Source: Dactylorhiza incarnata (Eukaryota > Streptophyta > Magnoliopsida > Asparagales > Orchidaceae). Taken from it: a stretch of DNA of 64,000 nucleotides. The notes beneath the pieces are model-generated. The model saw only the letters and a list, made by a program, of their open reading frames with translations. It did no database searches and had not been told where the DNA came from. Shown piece after piece: positions 1-8,022 of this stretch. The stretch spans positions 4,798,001 to 4,862,000 of the forward strand of contig JAWHQI010000005.1 in NCBI GenBank assembly GCA_033032865.1, given 5' to 3'. Positions within the stretch are counted from its first letter, which is position 1. Every line of letters starts with the position of its first letter. A program made the translations under genes and the position numbers.

Positions 1-2
1 GG

Positions 3-673
3 TGCAAGGAGATTGACGAGCACCTAAAGAAAATGTTTCAAGGGCAAGCTCGTCAAGAGAGGTTCGATGTCACGAAGGCCTTATTTCAGTGCAAAATGGG
101 AGCTCGAGACTCAGTTGGTACTCACGTACTCAAGATGATTGGGTATATAGAGAACCTGGAGAGACTGGGTTTTCCTCTGGGTCAAGAGTTGGCCACAGAT
201 CTTATCCTGCAATCGTTGCCGGATAGTTATGAGCAGTTTATCTTGAACTACAACATGAATGAAATAGACAAGACACTGCCCGAGCTCCTAGGCATGTTGC
301 GAACTGCCGAGATAAACATCAAGAAGGCCAAGCCTGCTAGTCCCATATTGATGGTACATAAAGGCAAGGGTAAGGCCAAGGGCTTCAAGAAGATGAAGGT
401 GGGACCTAAGTCACATCTTGAGCCCAAATCTTCTGCGCTGAAAAAGAAGAGCACCGTGAAGGAAGGGAAATGCCACCACTGTGGCAAGGCTGGTCATTGG
501 AGGAGGAATTGTCCTTCGTACATTGACGGTCTGCGGAAAATGAAGGGAGGTATGACTTCCGCTTCGAATATTTACGTTATAGAGATAAATCTTTCTGCTC
601 CTTCATCTTGGGTATTGGATACCGGATGTGGTTCTCACATTTGTACAAATGTGCAGGAACTGGGAAGGAGGAG
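3..673 (+). CDS. Gag C-terminal part and protease start of element A (partial, interrupted)
   Basis: The frame is open from the window edge. It encodes the end of a copia Gag (the segment with LPDSYEQFILNYN), a Lys-rich stretch, a CCHC zinc knuckle CHHCGKAGHWRRNC for RNA binding, then the aspartic protease site WVLDTGCGSH. The homologous stretch in element D begins at 19780, so roughly 110 N-terminal codons lie outside the window. At 673 the frame is cut by element B. If one TSD copy is discounted, the AG of 672-673 joins 12146 in the same frame, so A's gag-pol was open when B inserted. Gag packages element RNA in cytoplasmic particles; the protease matures Gag-Pol. Confidence 0.9.
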
Positions 674-1008
674 TGTTGGGTATTGTATCCACAATAGCCC
701 TGATTTGAAGAAGTCCCCTTCAAACTAGGATGAATTGTAGTTGTATTTGATTATGCTCTTTAGCTGTGTTGTGACAGGTCATTCCATTCTAGGTACAAAC
801 CAATGTCAGTTTTCAATGAGCCGTCAAACACAGGCTTGTGCAATGTAATCCCTCATTGTATAGACCAAAGTGTTGGCTCATGTGAAATCTCTCTATTGGG
901 ATGTACCTCATTTCCTAAGTGCAAGAAAAGGAGGACTGGAGCTGTTGATGGACTTTCCATAGAAAGGAAGTTTTTCCAAGTAAAATTCGGTTATATCATT
1001 CAGAGACG

Positions 1009-1318
1009 TATAGTCGAATTCGACTATATAGTTGGGATGGATATAATCGAATTCGGTGGATCTTAGTTCGAATTCCTTTGAAGAATTAGATTAACCGAAT
1101 TCGGTTATTAAATTCGGTCATCGCAATTCGGTTATATCATTTAACCGAATTCGATTCGGATTCTTCCATTCGGTTATTCCATTTAACCGAATCGGTCTGC
1201 AATAATTCTTCCGGTTCATTTTTGAATGCGCGTTTCCTAGGGCTTCTTCCATGTACAGTACACGTGGAGTTAGATCCGTATTTCGCGTTTATGACCGTTG
1301 TAGAAGACAGTATAAATA
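1009..1318 (+). promoter_or_regulatory. LTR promoter of B: palindrome array and TATA box
   Basis: The array holds a perfect 20-nt palindrome at 1009-1028 (arms TATAGTCGAA/TTCGACTATA) and a perfect 16-nt palindrome TAACCGAATTCGGTTA at 1093-1108. Several partial copies of ATTTAACCGAATTCG lie up to about 1190, and a TATAAATA box follows at 1311. The same array occurs in the 3' LTR 10,091 bp downstream. Palindromic cis-regions upstream of TATA are a known trait of Sirevirus LTRs. Which factor reads them here cannot be seen. Confidence 0.75.
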
Positions 1319-1999
1319 CCTAAGGATTATTTCCAGATAACAACAATCAAAGATTGAAGAAGAAATCGCATATTATCTCTAACGGCCGACTGTTCTCACG
1401 AAAGTGATTCGTCTCCGACATAGCCAGCGATTATTGTTTCGTCTTCTAAAGATTCAATCGACAAGATCAAGATCTGATTTGCTCTCATCTTCTGTTGATC
1501 AAGTCGATTCAAGTTCTCAGATCTAGCTTCAAATCGTTTTCAAGATTTCTTCATTCTTCATTCACAAAGGACTGAAGTTCAAGGCTAAGAAGAAGGAATC
1601 TATTTCTCAAGATCTGAAGAAGAACTTCATCTGAAGTTTAAGAAGATTGTTTCCAATCTACGTTGTGTTGTAATAAACATTTTTATAAACTTTGTAGGAA
1701 GCTTGCTTCCGAGTGTTGTGTAGATCCTTGGTTAAGGATTGAGTTGTAGGAGTTGTTTTTACTCCGAGTTGTAGGAGTGGTGCACTCCGAGTTGTAGGAG
1801 TTGTTACTCCGAGGTGTAAGATTATTTTGATCTGAGTTTGGTGAAGTAGCCGAGTCTAGCCTCGAAGAGCTAGATAGGCGAGGCGGGAAAGAGGAGTACC
1901 CACATCGGGGAACCTCTATAAAATCCTTGTGTCTGAGCTGTGCTTTATTGTGTGCTTTTCTGTGTTAAATTTTTTAATTCCGCGTAAAGACATAGAATC

Positions 2000-2023
2000 C
2001 ACCTATTCACCCCCCTCTAGGTG
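2000..2023 (+). other. U5 stem-loop next to the PBS of element B
   Basis: The arms CACCTA and TAGGTG enclose the loop TTCACCCCCCTC. The same loop with the same arms occurs in C (31919-31942). In F (49020-49043) the loop is identical but the arms are CCCTTA/TAAGGG, a paired change that preserves the stem. The copy in B's 3' LTR is at 12091-12114. Confidence 0.6.
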
Positions 2024-2051
2024 ATTTAGGCCGCAACTAGATACTTTCAAT

Positions 2052-2063
2052 TGGTATCAGAGC
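2052..2063 (+). other. Primer-binding site of element B
   Basis: TGGTATCAGAGC lies two bases inside the 5' LTR. This is the complement of the 3' end of initiator Met-tRNA used by most plant copia elements, and marks where minus-strand cDNA synthesis starts. Confidence 0.93.
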
Positions 2064-2127
2064 CAGGTTGTTCGCTATAAGGTTAACACCTTGAACAAGG
2101 TCTCCTTATCTAGTTGCCTAAGCAAGT

Positions 2128-4410
2128 ATGTCTGGCATGGATAAGACCAAGGATTCCGTCAAGCTTCCAGTCTGCACAAAAGAGAATTTTCCTATGTGGA
2201 AGGAGAGAGTCAGATTCTTCATGGAGGCTGCTGATCCAAGAATATTTCAGATTGTGGAAGAAGGTCCTCATGTTCCTATGAAACCATCTTCCATAAACTC
2301 TACAATTATGGTCGCCAAGAAGATGCTGGAACTCACAAAGGATGAGATTGCACTGGTCTCTCTGGACAAGAAGGCAAAGAATATCATTGCAGGTGCAGTC
2401 GATGATTCCATGTTGCAGAATCTTCTTCACTGCAAGTCCGCCAAGGAAATGTGGGACTCTCTGGTTGTTCTGATGGAAGGAACAGATGAAGTAAGGGATG
2501 ATCGAAGATCATTGCTGAACCAAGAATACGAAGCCTTCAAGCAACGCTCTGGTGAATCCATTTCTGATACTTATGAGAAGTTCTTTAAGATCGTAAATGG
2601 TCTTAGGAACTATGATCGTGAATTCACTACTGGCGAACTTAATGATAAATTCCTAAGATCCCTGACCAAAGAATGGGACACTAAAGTTATAGCCATTAGA
2701 GAATTCGGAAAACTTGGATCAACGGAGCCACAAATGCTGTTTGGGAAGCTCTTGTCCCATGAATTGAAGTTGAACACCCGTAAAGCTGAAGAAGAAGGAA
2801 CCAGGGCCTCTGGAAGGGAGAAGTCCACTGCACTTAAAGCTGTAAGTTCAAGAAAAGGCAAGGCTCTCCCACCTGTCAGGAGATCCTCCTCTGATGAAGA
2901 TAAATCTGATGCTAGCCCCTCAGGCTCAGAAATGTCAGATGAAGAGTTCTCTTTACTCTCCAAGCAGTTCAAAAAGTTCTTTAACAAACAAAGGAACATG
3001 AGAGGTCAAACCTCGTCTTCTCGTCATAGAAGATCAAACCGTAATGAGGATCATCACAAAAAGAAGCATGAAGATGACAGGTATAAATCTAAACCTAGTA
3101 AACACTCTTCTAACGATATCATTTGCTATTGCTGTAATAAGCCAGGACACATAATTGCGGAGTGTCCATATAAGAAAAAGGAAGGCTCAAAGAAAGAGGA
3201 TAAGAAATCCTACAAAGGTAGAAGGAAAGAAAAGAGCCTCATTGCAAAGAAGCCAAAAACTCTGAGTGACAGCGACTCAGAGGTGTCAAGCACTGATGAA
3301 GAAGCCTACTTTGGGCTTATGGCACAAACGGATGATGAAGCAAGCGACACCTCATATAAGGCAAAGGTGAATCTTCATACTCCTCTTTCTGCCTCTGAGT
3401 GTGAAACTGCATCCAGAGCAAATGAAGACTATTATTCACAGGATGAGTCAGAATTAATGACTCAGTACAAAGCTCTTTTGCAAAGCTTTGACAAATGCCG
3501 CAAGGTTGTCAGATCTCAAGCAAAAGAAATTGTCTCTCTCAAGAACGTGGAATCAGCTCTGAGAGAGGAAATCGAAAGATTAACTCCCCTCGGAAATGAA
3601 GTCCAATCCTTGAAGGAGGAATTAAGAAGCTCTACTGAATCATCAATTCTGAAAGAGAAACTTATAACTGAACTGGAAGAAAAGCTGGTGGCAGAGAAGA
3701 AAATATCTGAAAGTTTCAACAAGCCAAAAAATGTTCTTCCTCTTATTTATAAGTTCTCCACTCCTGGGAAGGTTAGTGGCATTGGTCATGAGGCTGAAAG
3801 TAGTAAGGCTGCCGAGATAAAAGTCAAAAGAGGTAAAGGGAAGGCTGATCAAAGTCAACCTTCGTTCAAGAAGGTCGTTTTTCCGACAAACCCGCTTGAC
3901 TTTGAAACATCCTATGGTCATCTCACTAGACCAATACCTGTTGAATCTAGCAATAGATATCAGGGATGGAGCCGACCTCGAAACTTTGACTCGACTCCTT
4001 TCAAGGCACCTTATGAAGAAGTAATTCTCAAAGACCATGGTCCATTTGTTCATGGATCAGTTAAAAAGAAAGCACCAAAAGTTAAATCTGTTAGTGCTAA
4101 GCCTAATGAGAAGAAGGAACCCTGTGTTTGTTGCAAACATGAGGCATCCACCTCTAAGAAGGTTGCTCCTACTAGACCCCCCGTTCAAAAGGTAAAGCAG
4201 GAGAACAAGAGAAGGTACAACCGATTTGATTGTTGGTGCTGTGGCAAAGTTGGTCACTTCGCCATAGATTGCTGGTTTAATTACAGTTATGTTAAGACCC
4301 CACGAGGTAACAATGCTAGAGTGACTCCTCGCACTGTTAACACTCATGTTGGTGGTCATCTGACAAGGAACCAAGGACCCAAATCTATTTGGGTTCCTAA
4401 GGGCAATTGA
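2128..4410 (+). CDS. gag: Gag of element B (760 aa)
   Basis: The ATG at 2128 follows the PBS by about 65 bases and fits the homologous start in element C. The N-terminal part (from KLPVCTKENFPMWKERVRFF to about residue 230) resembles plant copia Gag. Acidic/serine-rich and basic linkers follow. Zinc knuckle one is CYCCNKPGHIIAEC (residues 333-346), then comes a coiled-coil-like segment (about 440-540), then zinc knuckle two CWCCGKVGHFAIDC (702-715) and a WVPK motif just before the stop. The protein would form particles and bind element RNA. Two knuckles and 760 residues are large for copia and typical of Sireviruses. Pol lies +1 relative to this frame, after a TGA. The ORF is fully open, unlike its neighbours. 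Confidence 0.92.
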   Translation: MSGMDKTKDSVKLPVCTKENFPMWKERVRFFMEAADPRIFQIVEEGPHVPMKPSSINSTIMVAKKMLELTKDEIALVSLDKKAKNIIAGAVDDSMLQNLLHCKSAKEMWDSLVVLMEGTDEVRDDRRSLLNQEYEAFKQRSGESISDTYEKFFKIVNGLRNYDREFTTGELNDKFLRSLTKEWDTKVIAIREFGKLGSTEPQMLFGKLLSHELKLNTRKAEEEGTRASGREKSTALKAVSSRKGKALPPVRRSSSDEDKSDASPSGSEMSDEEFSLLSKQFKKFFNKQRNMRGQTSSSRHRRSNRNEDHHKKKHEDDRYKSKPSKHSSNDIICYCCNKPGHIIAECPYKKKEGSKKEDKKSYKGRRKEKSLIAKKPKTLSDSDSEVSSTDEEAYFGLMAQTDDEASDTSYKAKVNLHTPLSASECETASRANEDYYSQDESELMTQYKALLQSFDKCRKVVRSQAKEIVSLKNVESALREEIERLTPLGNEVQSLKEELRSSTESSILKEKLITELEEKLVAEKKISESFNKPKNVLPLIYKFSTPGKVSGIGHEAESSKAAEIKVKRGKGKADQSQPSFKKVVFPTNPLDFETSYGHLTRPIPVESSNRYQGWSRPRNFDSTPFKAPYEEVILKDHGPFVHGSVKKKAPKVKSVSAKPNEKKEPCVCCKHEASTSKKVAPTRPPVQKVKQENKRRYNRFDCWCCGKVGHFAIDCWFNYSYVKTPRGNNARVTPRTVNTHVGGHLTRNQGPKSIWVPKGN

Positions 4411-4417
4411 TTATTGA

Positions 4418-7400
4418 TTGCAGGTATGTCCAAAGGCCAATTCAAATCCTATATGGTACTTGGACAGTGGATGTTCACGGCACATGACCGGAACAAGAAG
4501 TTTGTTACAAGAGTATACACCCGTGAAAGATGGACCAAAAGTTATTTTTGGCGGATCTGATCGAGGAATCACAAAAGGCTACGGTATGATCACTAATGGT
4601 ACAGTCTCTTTCACAGACGTGGCTTATGTTAATGGATTACAACATAATCTCATTAGCATAAGTCAACTTTGTGACAAAGGCTATATGGTAGAATTCTACA
4701 AGGACAAGTGCTTGATAAAGTCGTCTGATAAGTCAGAAACTATTTTAACAGGCACTCGGAGTAGAAATATCTTTTGTTTAAATTTTCTTTGTTTAGACTC
4801 TTCTACACCAGTGTGTCTTTTAGCAAAAGATAGTGCATCTCTCTGTGACCAGTGGCACAAGAGACTAGCACATATTAATTTCAAAACAATAAGTATGTTA
4901 TTCTCTCACAACTTAGTTCGTGACGCTCCAGATGTTAAGTGCATTAAAGAGAGACCTTGTCATGCCTGCCAAATGGGTAAGCAGACTCGGGCTACCTTTA
5001 AGAGCATTATTGGCAAAGATTCTACCAGATGCTTATATCTGCTCCATATGGACTTGTTTGGTCCCATGCCAATCCGAAGTTTAGGAGGCAAGTCTTATAC
5101 GCTGGTTATTGTAGATGATTACTCACGCTTTACTTGGGTATTCTTTCTGAAACACAAGTCAGACACCTTTGACTCGTTCACCACATTCGTCAAGCAAATT
5201 CAGAATGAACTAGAATGTTCTGTGGTCAAAATCAGAAGTGACCATGGTACAGAATTCAAGTCTGGGGCTATGACCGAATTTTGTGAAAGCCTAGGTATCT
5301 TTCATGAGTTTTCCTCTCCTCGTACTCCACAACAAAATGGAGTAGCTGAGAGAAAGAATAGAACACTCATAGAGGCTTGCAGAACAATGTTGAGTGACTC
5401 TTCTCTCCCAGAATACTTTTGGGCTGAAGGCATCAACACTGCTTGCCACGTGCAAAACAGAGCACTAATCAACAAGAACCATCATAAGACTCCTTATGAA
5501 CTCCTGAAGGGCAAGAAGCCAACCTTGTCTTATTTTAGAATCTTTGGCAGTAAATGCTTCGTGCTTAATAACGGGAAATATTACAAAACTAAATTTAGTG
5601 AAAAATGTTTTGAAGGTATTTTCGTAGGATATAGTAGCCATAGTAAGGCATATAGGATTTTCAACAAGAAAACCCTGGTTGTAGAAGAAACTTTTAATGT
5701 TATATTTGATGAAACTAGTATGCTTCAAAGCAGCTCTTCTAGTGTTCTTGTTGAAGATGCTGATGCAAGGTTCAAGGACATAAACTTGGAAGAAGCTGTA
5801 AAGGAAGATGCTCCAAAGTCTATTGAAGTCAACATTCCATCCGCACATGAGGAAGATGAACCTCAAGAAGATGAAGATGTACCGGAAGTGCAGGAACCCC
5901 GTGGAAATCCATATGCTGGAATGATCCGACACTTAAGGGACCATCCTGCAGAGCAAATTATTGGAGATACCCATGTTGGTGTAAGAACAAGAAGAGGTAC
6001 AGCTAATGAAGTTTTACACTTAAGTTTTCTTTCACAGGTTGAGCCAAAGAAATTCAATGAAGCAAAGAACGATGCTTCATGGATCATAGCAATGCAAGAA
6101 GAACTCAATCAATTTAAGAGATGCAAAGTGTGGACGCTTGTACCCAGACCCAAAGGACAGAATGTCATTGGAACAAAATGGGTATTCAGAAACAAGTTGG
6201 ACGAGGATGGTGTGATCATCAAGAACAAGGCCCGACTTGTTGCTCAAGGGTATAGACAAGAAGAAGGGATCGACTTCGACCAAACTTTTGCTCCCGTAGC
6301 AAGGCTTGAAGCGATCAGGTTGTTTCTAGCGTATGCTGCTCACAAAGGATTTAAAGTCTATCAAATGGACGTGAAGTCAGCCTTCCTTAATGGTGATATA
6401 AAGGAAGAAGTATACGTAGAACAACCCCCAGGTTTCGTAGACTCCTCATTCCCTGATTATGTTTATTTTCTTCGAAAAGCTTTATATGGTCTCAAGCAAG
6501 CTCCCCGTGCTTGGTATGAGACGTTGTCTACCTTCCTCCTTGAAAACAAATTCACAAGAGGCAAGATAGACAAGACATTATTTCTTAGGGAAGTAAAAGG
6601 CAAGATTTTGCTAGTGCAAATCTATGTCGATGACATTATTTTCGGATCTACCGATGATAACCTCTGCAAAAAGTTTTCCAACTTAATGCAAGGGAAATTT
6701 GAAATGAGTAGTATGGGAGAGCTGAAGTATTTCTTAGGACTTCAGGTAAAGCAGTCTGAAGATGGAATTTTCATCTCTCAGACGAAGTTTACCAAAGAGT
6801 TAATTAAGAAATTCGGAATGGAGAACGCAACCTCTATGAGGACTCCAATGGGTTCAGCTATGTCTCTAGACAAGGATGAGAAAGGGAAACCTTTTGATGA
6901 AACCAAGTTTAGAAGCATAATTGGATCCTTGCTCTACCTTACTGCAAGTAGACCGGATATAATGTTTTCAACATGTGTGTGTGCTAGATTTCAGGTGAAC
7001 ACTAAGGAATCTCACTACTCAGCTGCAAAGCGGATTTTGAGATATCTTAAAGGCACACCAAATCTTGGCTTATGGTACCCAAGAAGTAATGATTTCGAGC
7101 TCACTGGTTTTTCAGATGCTGATTTTGCAGGAAGCAAAGATGACAGGAAAAGTACTTCAGGAACGTGCCAATTCTTAGGAAAACGGCTCATCTCCTGGAG
7201 TAGCAAGAAGCAAAATTGTGTTGCCATCTCAACTGCTGAATCGGAGTATATCTCTGCAGGCAGTTGTTGTGCACAATTGCTCTGGATAAGGAACCAACTT
7301 GAGGATTACAACCTAAAGCTCAAAGAAATTCCTATGTACTGTGATTCATCAAGCGCCATAGCAATTGCCAACAATCCCGTGTCTCACAGCAGGACAAAGC

Positions 7401-7570
7401 ACATAGAAATTCGCTATCACTTCATCCGAGAGCATGTGGAGAACAAAGACATTGATCTTAGCTATGTCCCGACAGATCGGCAAATTGCAGATATTTTTAC
7501 TAAGCCGCTCGACGAATCAAAGTTCAATTATTTCAAAATGGAGCTTGGTATGCTAAACAAAGACTCTTAG
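4418..7570 (+). CDS. pol: Pol polyprotein of element B: protease, integrase, reverse transcriptase, RNase H (about 1050 aa)
   Basis: The protease active site DSG is at residues 16-18 in [13 protein letters not shown]. The integrase zinc site has H147, H152, C181 and C184, and the catalytic triad is D212 (HMDLFGP), D275 (RSDHGTEF) and E311 (NGVAERKN). Reverse transcriptase carries YVDD at residue 736 (6623-6634). RNase H contains FSDADFAG and TAESEY, and the end is TKPLDESKF. No ATG begins the frame. It opens at TTGCAG|GTATGT, eight bases after the gag stop, so expression would need +1 frameshifting, re-initiation or splicing into CAG|G at 4423. There are no internal stops; it looks functional. 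The palindromic promoter of the next ORF starts 50 bases after the stop. Confidence 0.95.
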   Translation: MQVCPKANSNPIWYLDSGCSRHMTGTRSLLQEYTPVKDGPKVIFGGSDRGITKGYGMITNGTVSFTDVAYVNGLQHNLISISQLCDKGYMVEFYKDKCLIKSSDKSETILTGTRSRNIFCLNFLCLDSSTPVCLLAKDSASLCDQWHKRLAHINFKTISMLFSHNLVRDAPDVKCIKERPCHACQMGKQTRATFKSIIGKDSTRCLYLLHMDLFGPMPIRSLGGKSYTLVIVDDYSRFTWVFFLKHKSDTFDSFTTFVKQIQNELECSVVKIRSDHGTEFKSGAMTEFCESLGIFHEFSSPRTPQQNGVAERKNRTLIEACRTMLSDSSLPEYFWAEGINTACHVQNRALINKNHHKTPYELLKGKKPTLSYFRIFGSKCFVLNNGKYYKTKFSEKCFEGIFVGYSSHSKAYRIFNKKTLVVEETFNVIFDETSMLQSSSSSVLVEDADARFKDINLEEAVKEDAPKSIEVNIPSAHEEDEPQEDEDVPEVQEPRGNPYAGMIRHLRDHPAEQIIGDTHVGVRTRRGTANEVLHLSFLSQVEPKKFNEAKNDASWIIAMQEELNQFKRCKVWTLVPRPKGQNVIGTKWVFRNKLDEDGVIIKNKARLVAQGYRQEEGIDFDQTFAPVARLEAIRLFLAYAAHKGFKVYQMDVKSAFLNGDIKEEVYVEQPPGFVDSSFPDYVYFLRKALYGLKQAPRAWYETLSTFLLENKFTRGKIDKTLFLREVKGKILLVQIYVDDIIFGSTDDNLCKKFSNLMQGKFEMSSMGELKYFLGLQVKQSEDGIFISQTKFTKELIKKFGMENATSMRTPMGSAMSLDKDEKGKPFDETKFRSIIGSLLYLTASRPDIMFSTCVCARFQVNTKESHYSAAKRILRYLKGTPNLGLWYPRSNDFELTGFSDADFAGSKDDRKSTSGTCQFLGKRLISWSSKKQNCVAISTAESEYISAGSCCAQLLWIRNQLEDYNLKLKEIPMYCDSSSAIAIANNPVSHSRTKHIEIRYHFIREHVENKDIDLSYVPTDRQIADIFTKPLDESKFNYFKMELGMLNKDS

Positions 7571-7620
7571 AGACTCTCAGAATCTCAGAAGACAAAAAGA
7601 TGTTCTGTCGAACATTCACT

Positions 7621-7851
7621 TAACCGAATTCGGTTACTCTATTTAACCGAATCCGGTGATTCCATTTAACCGAATCCGGTGATTCCACTTAACCTAATCC
7701 GGCGATATCGATTAACCGAATTCGACTAATTCCCTTTAGCCGGATGACGAATTTTCTGGAATTCAACTCTTTCCTAAATGGAATTCGAAGGGTCACGGTT
7801 CAAATCTCAGGTACGCGCTCTCTCTCTAAATCTTCATAACACTATATAAAT
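7621..7851 (+). promoter_or_regulatory. Internal palindrome array and TATA box upstream of ORF3 of element B
   Basis: Fifty bases after pol, a perfect TAACCGAATTCGGTTA (7621-7636) repeats, base for base, the 16-nt palindrome in the element's LTR (1093-1108). Four more partial copies follow up to about 7745, such as ATTTAACCGAATCCGG, with the spacing and GATTCCATTTAACC context also seen in the LTR. A TATATAAAT box sits at 7843-7851, 172 bases before the ORF3 ATG. Outside the motif the sequence is not a copy of the LTR. This looks like a separate promoter for ORF3 using the element's own LTR motif; promoter activity is inferred. Confidence 0.65.
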
Positions 7852-8022
7852 GGTTCTTAAAAGAGAAATACGAACTCTTGTTTCCGAATCGCACGGCTCT
7901 TCAACTTCCGATTCGTGCGTCCGTTCGTGCTCCTCTTCTCCGACCGGCGATTGTTAGTCTCCGTCGATTCTTCGTCTTCCTCAACCGACAGTCAACAGAT
8001 TCTTGCTCGACAGTCATTTGCA

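Larger units (their letters stand above)
674..2049 (+). repeat. 5' LTR of element B
   Basis: The LTR begins TG at 674 and ends CA at 2049, next to the PBS. It is modular. A U3 block at about 760-910 is close in sequence to the start of element C's LTR. Then come a palindrome array (about 1009-1190), a TATA box (1311), and an R-U5 part with a series of CTCC...GGAG mini-stems around GAGTTGTA (1741-1815) that is also shared with C. Near the end is a stem-loop at 2000-2023. An 87-codon ORF lies inside U3 (803-1066) but is not accepted as a gene. Confidence 0.95.

Noticed and set aside
803..1066. 87-codon ORF in U3 of B (also 10894-11157) and related 70-codon ORFs in C (30608-30820, 41309-41521) as genes
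   Set aside because: They lie in LTRs upstream of the TATA box, and substitutions between B and C do not favour silent changes.
2052..2063. TGGTATCAGAGC and similar sites as tRNA gene pieces
   Set aside because: They are 12-base primer-binding sites next to LTRs; no tRNA fold is present.
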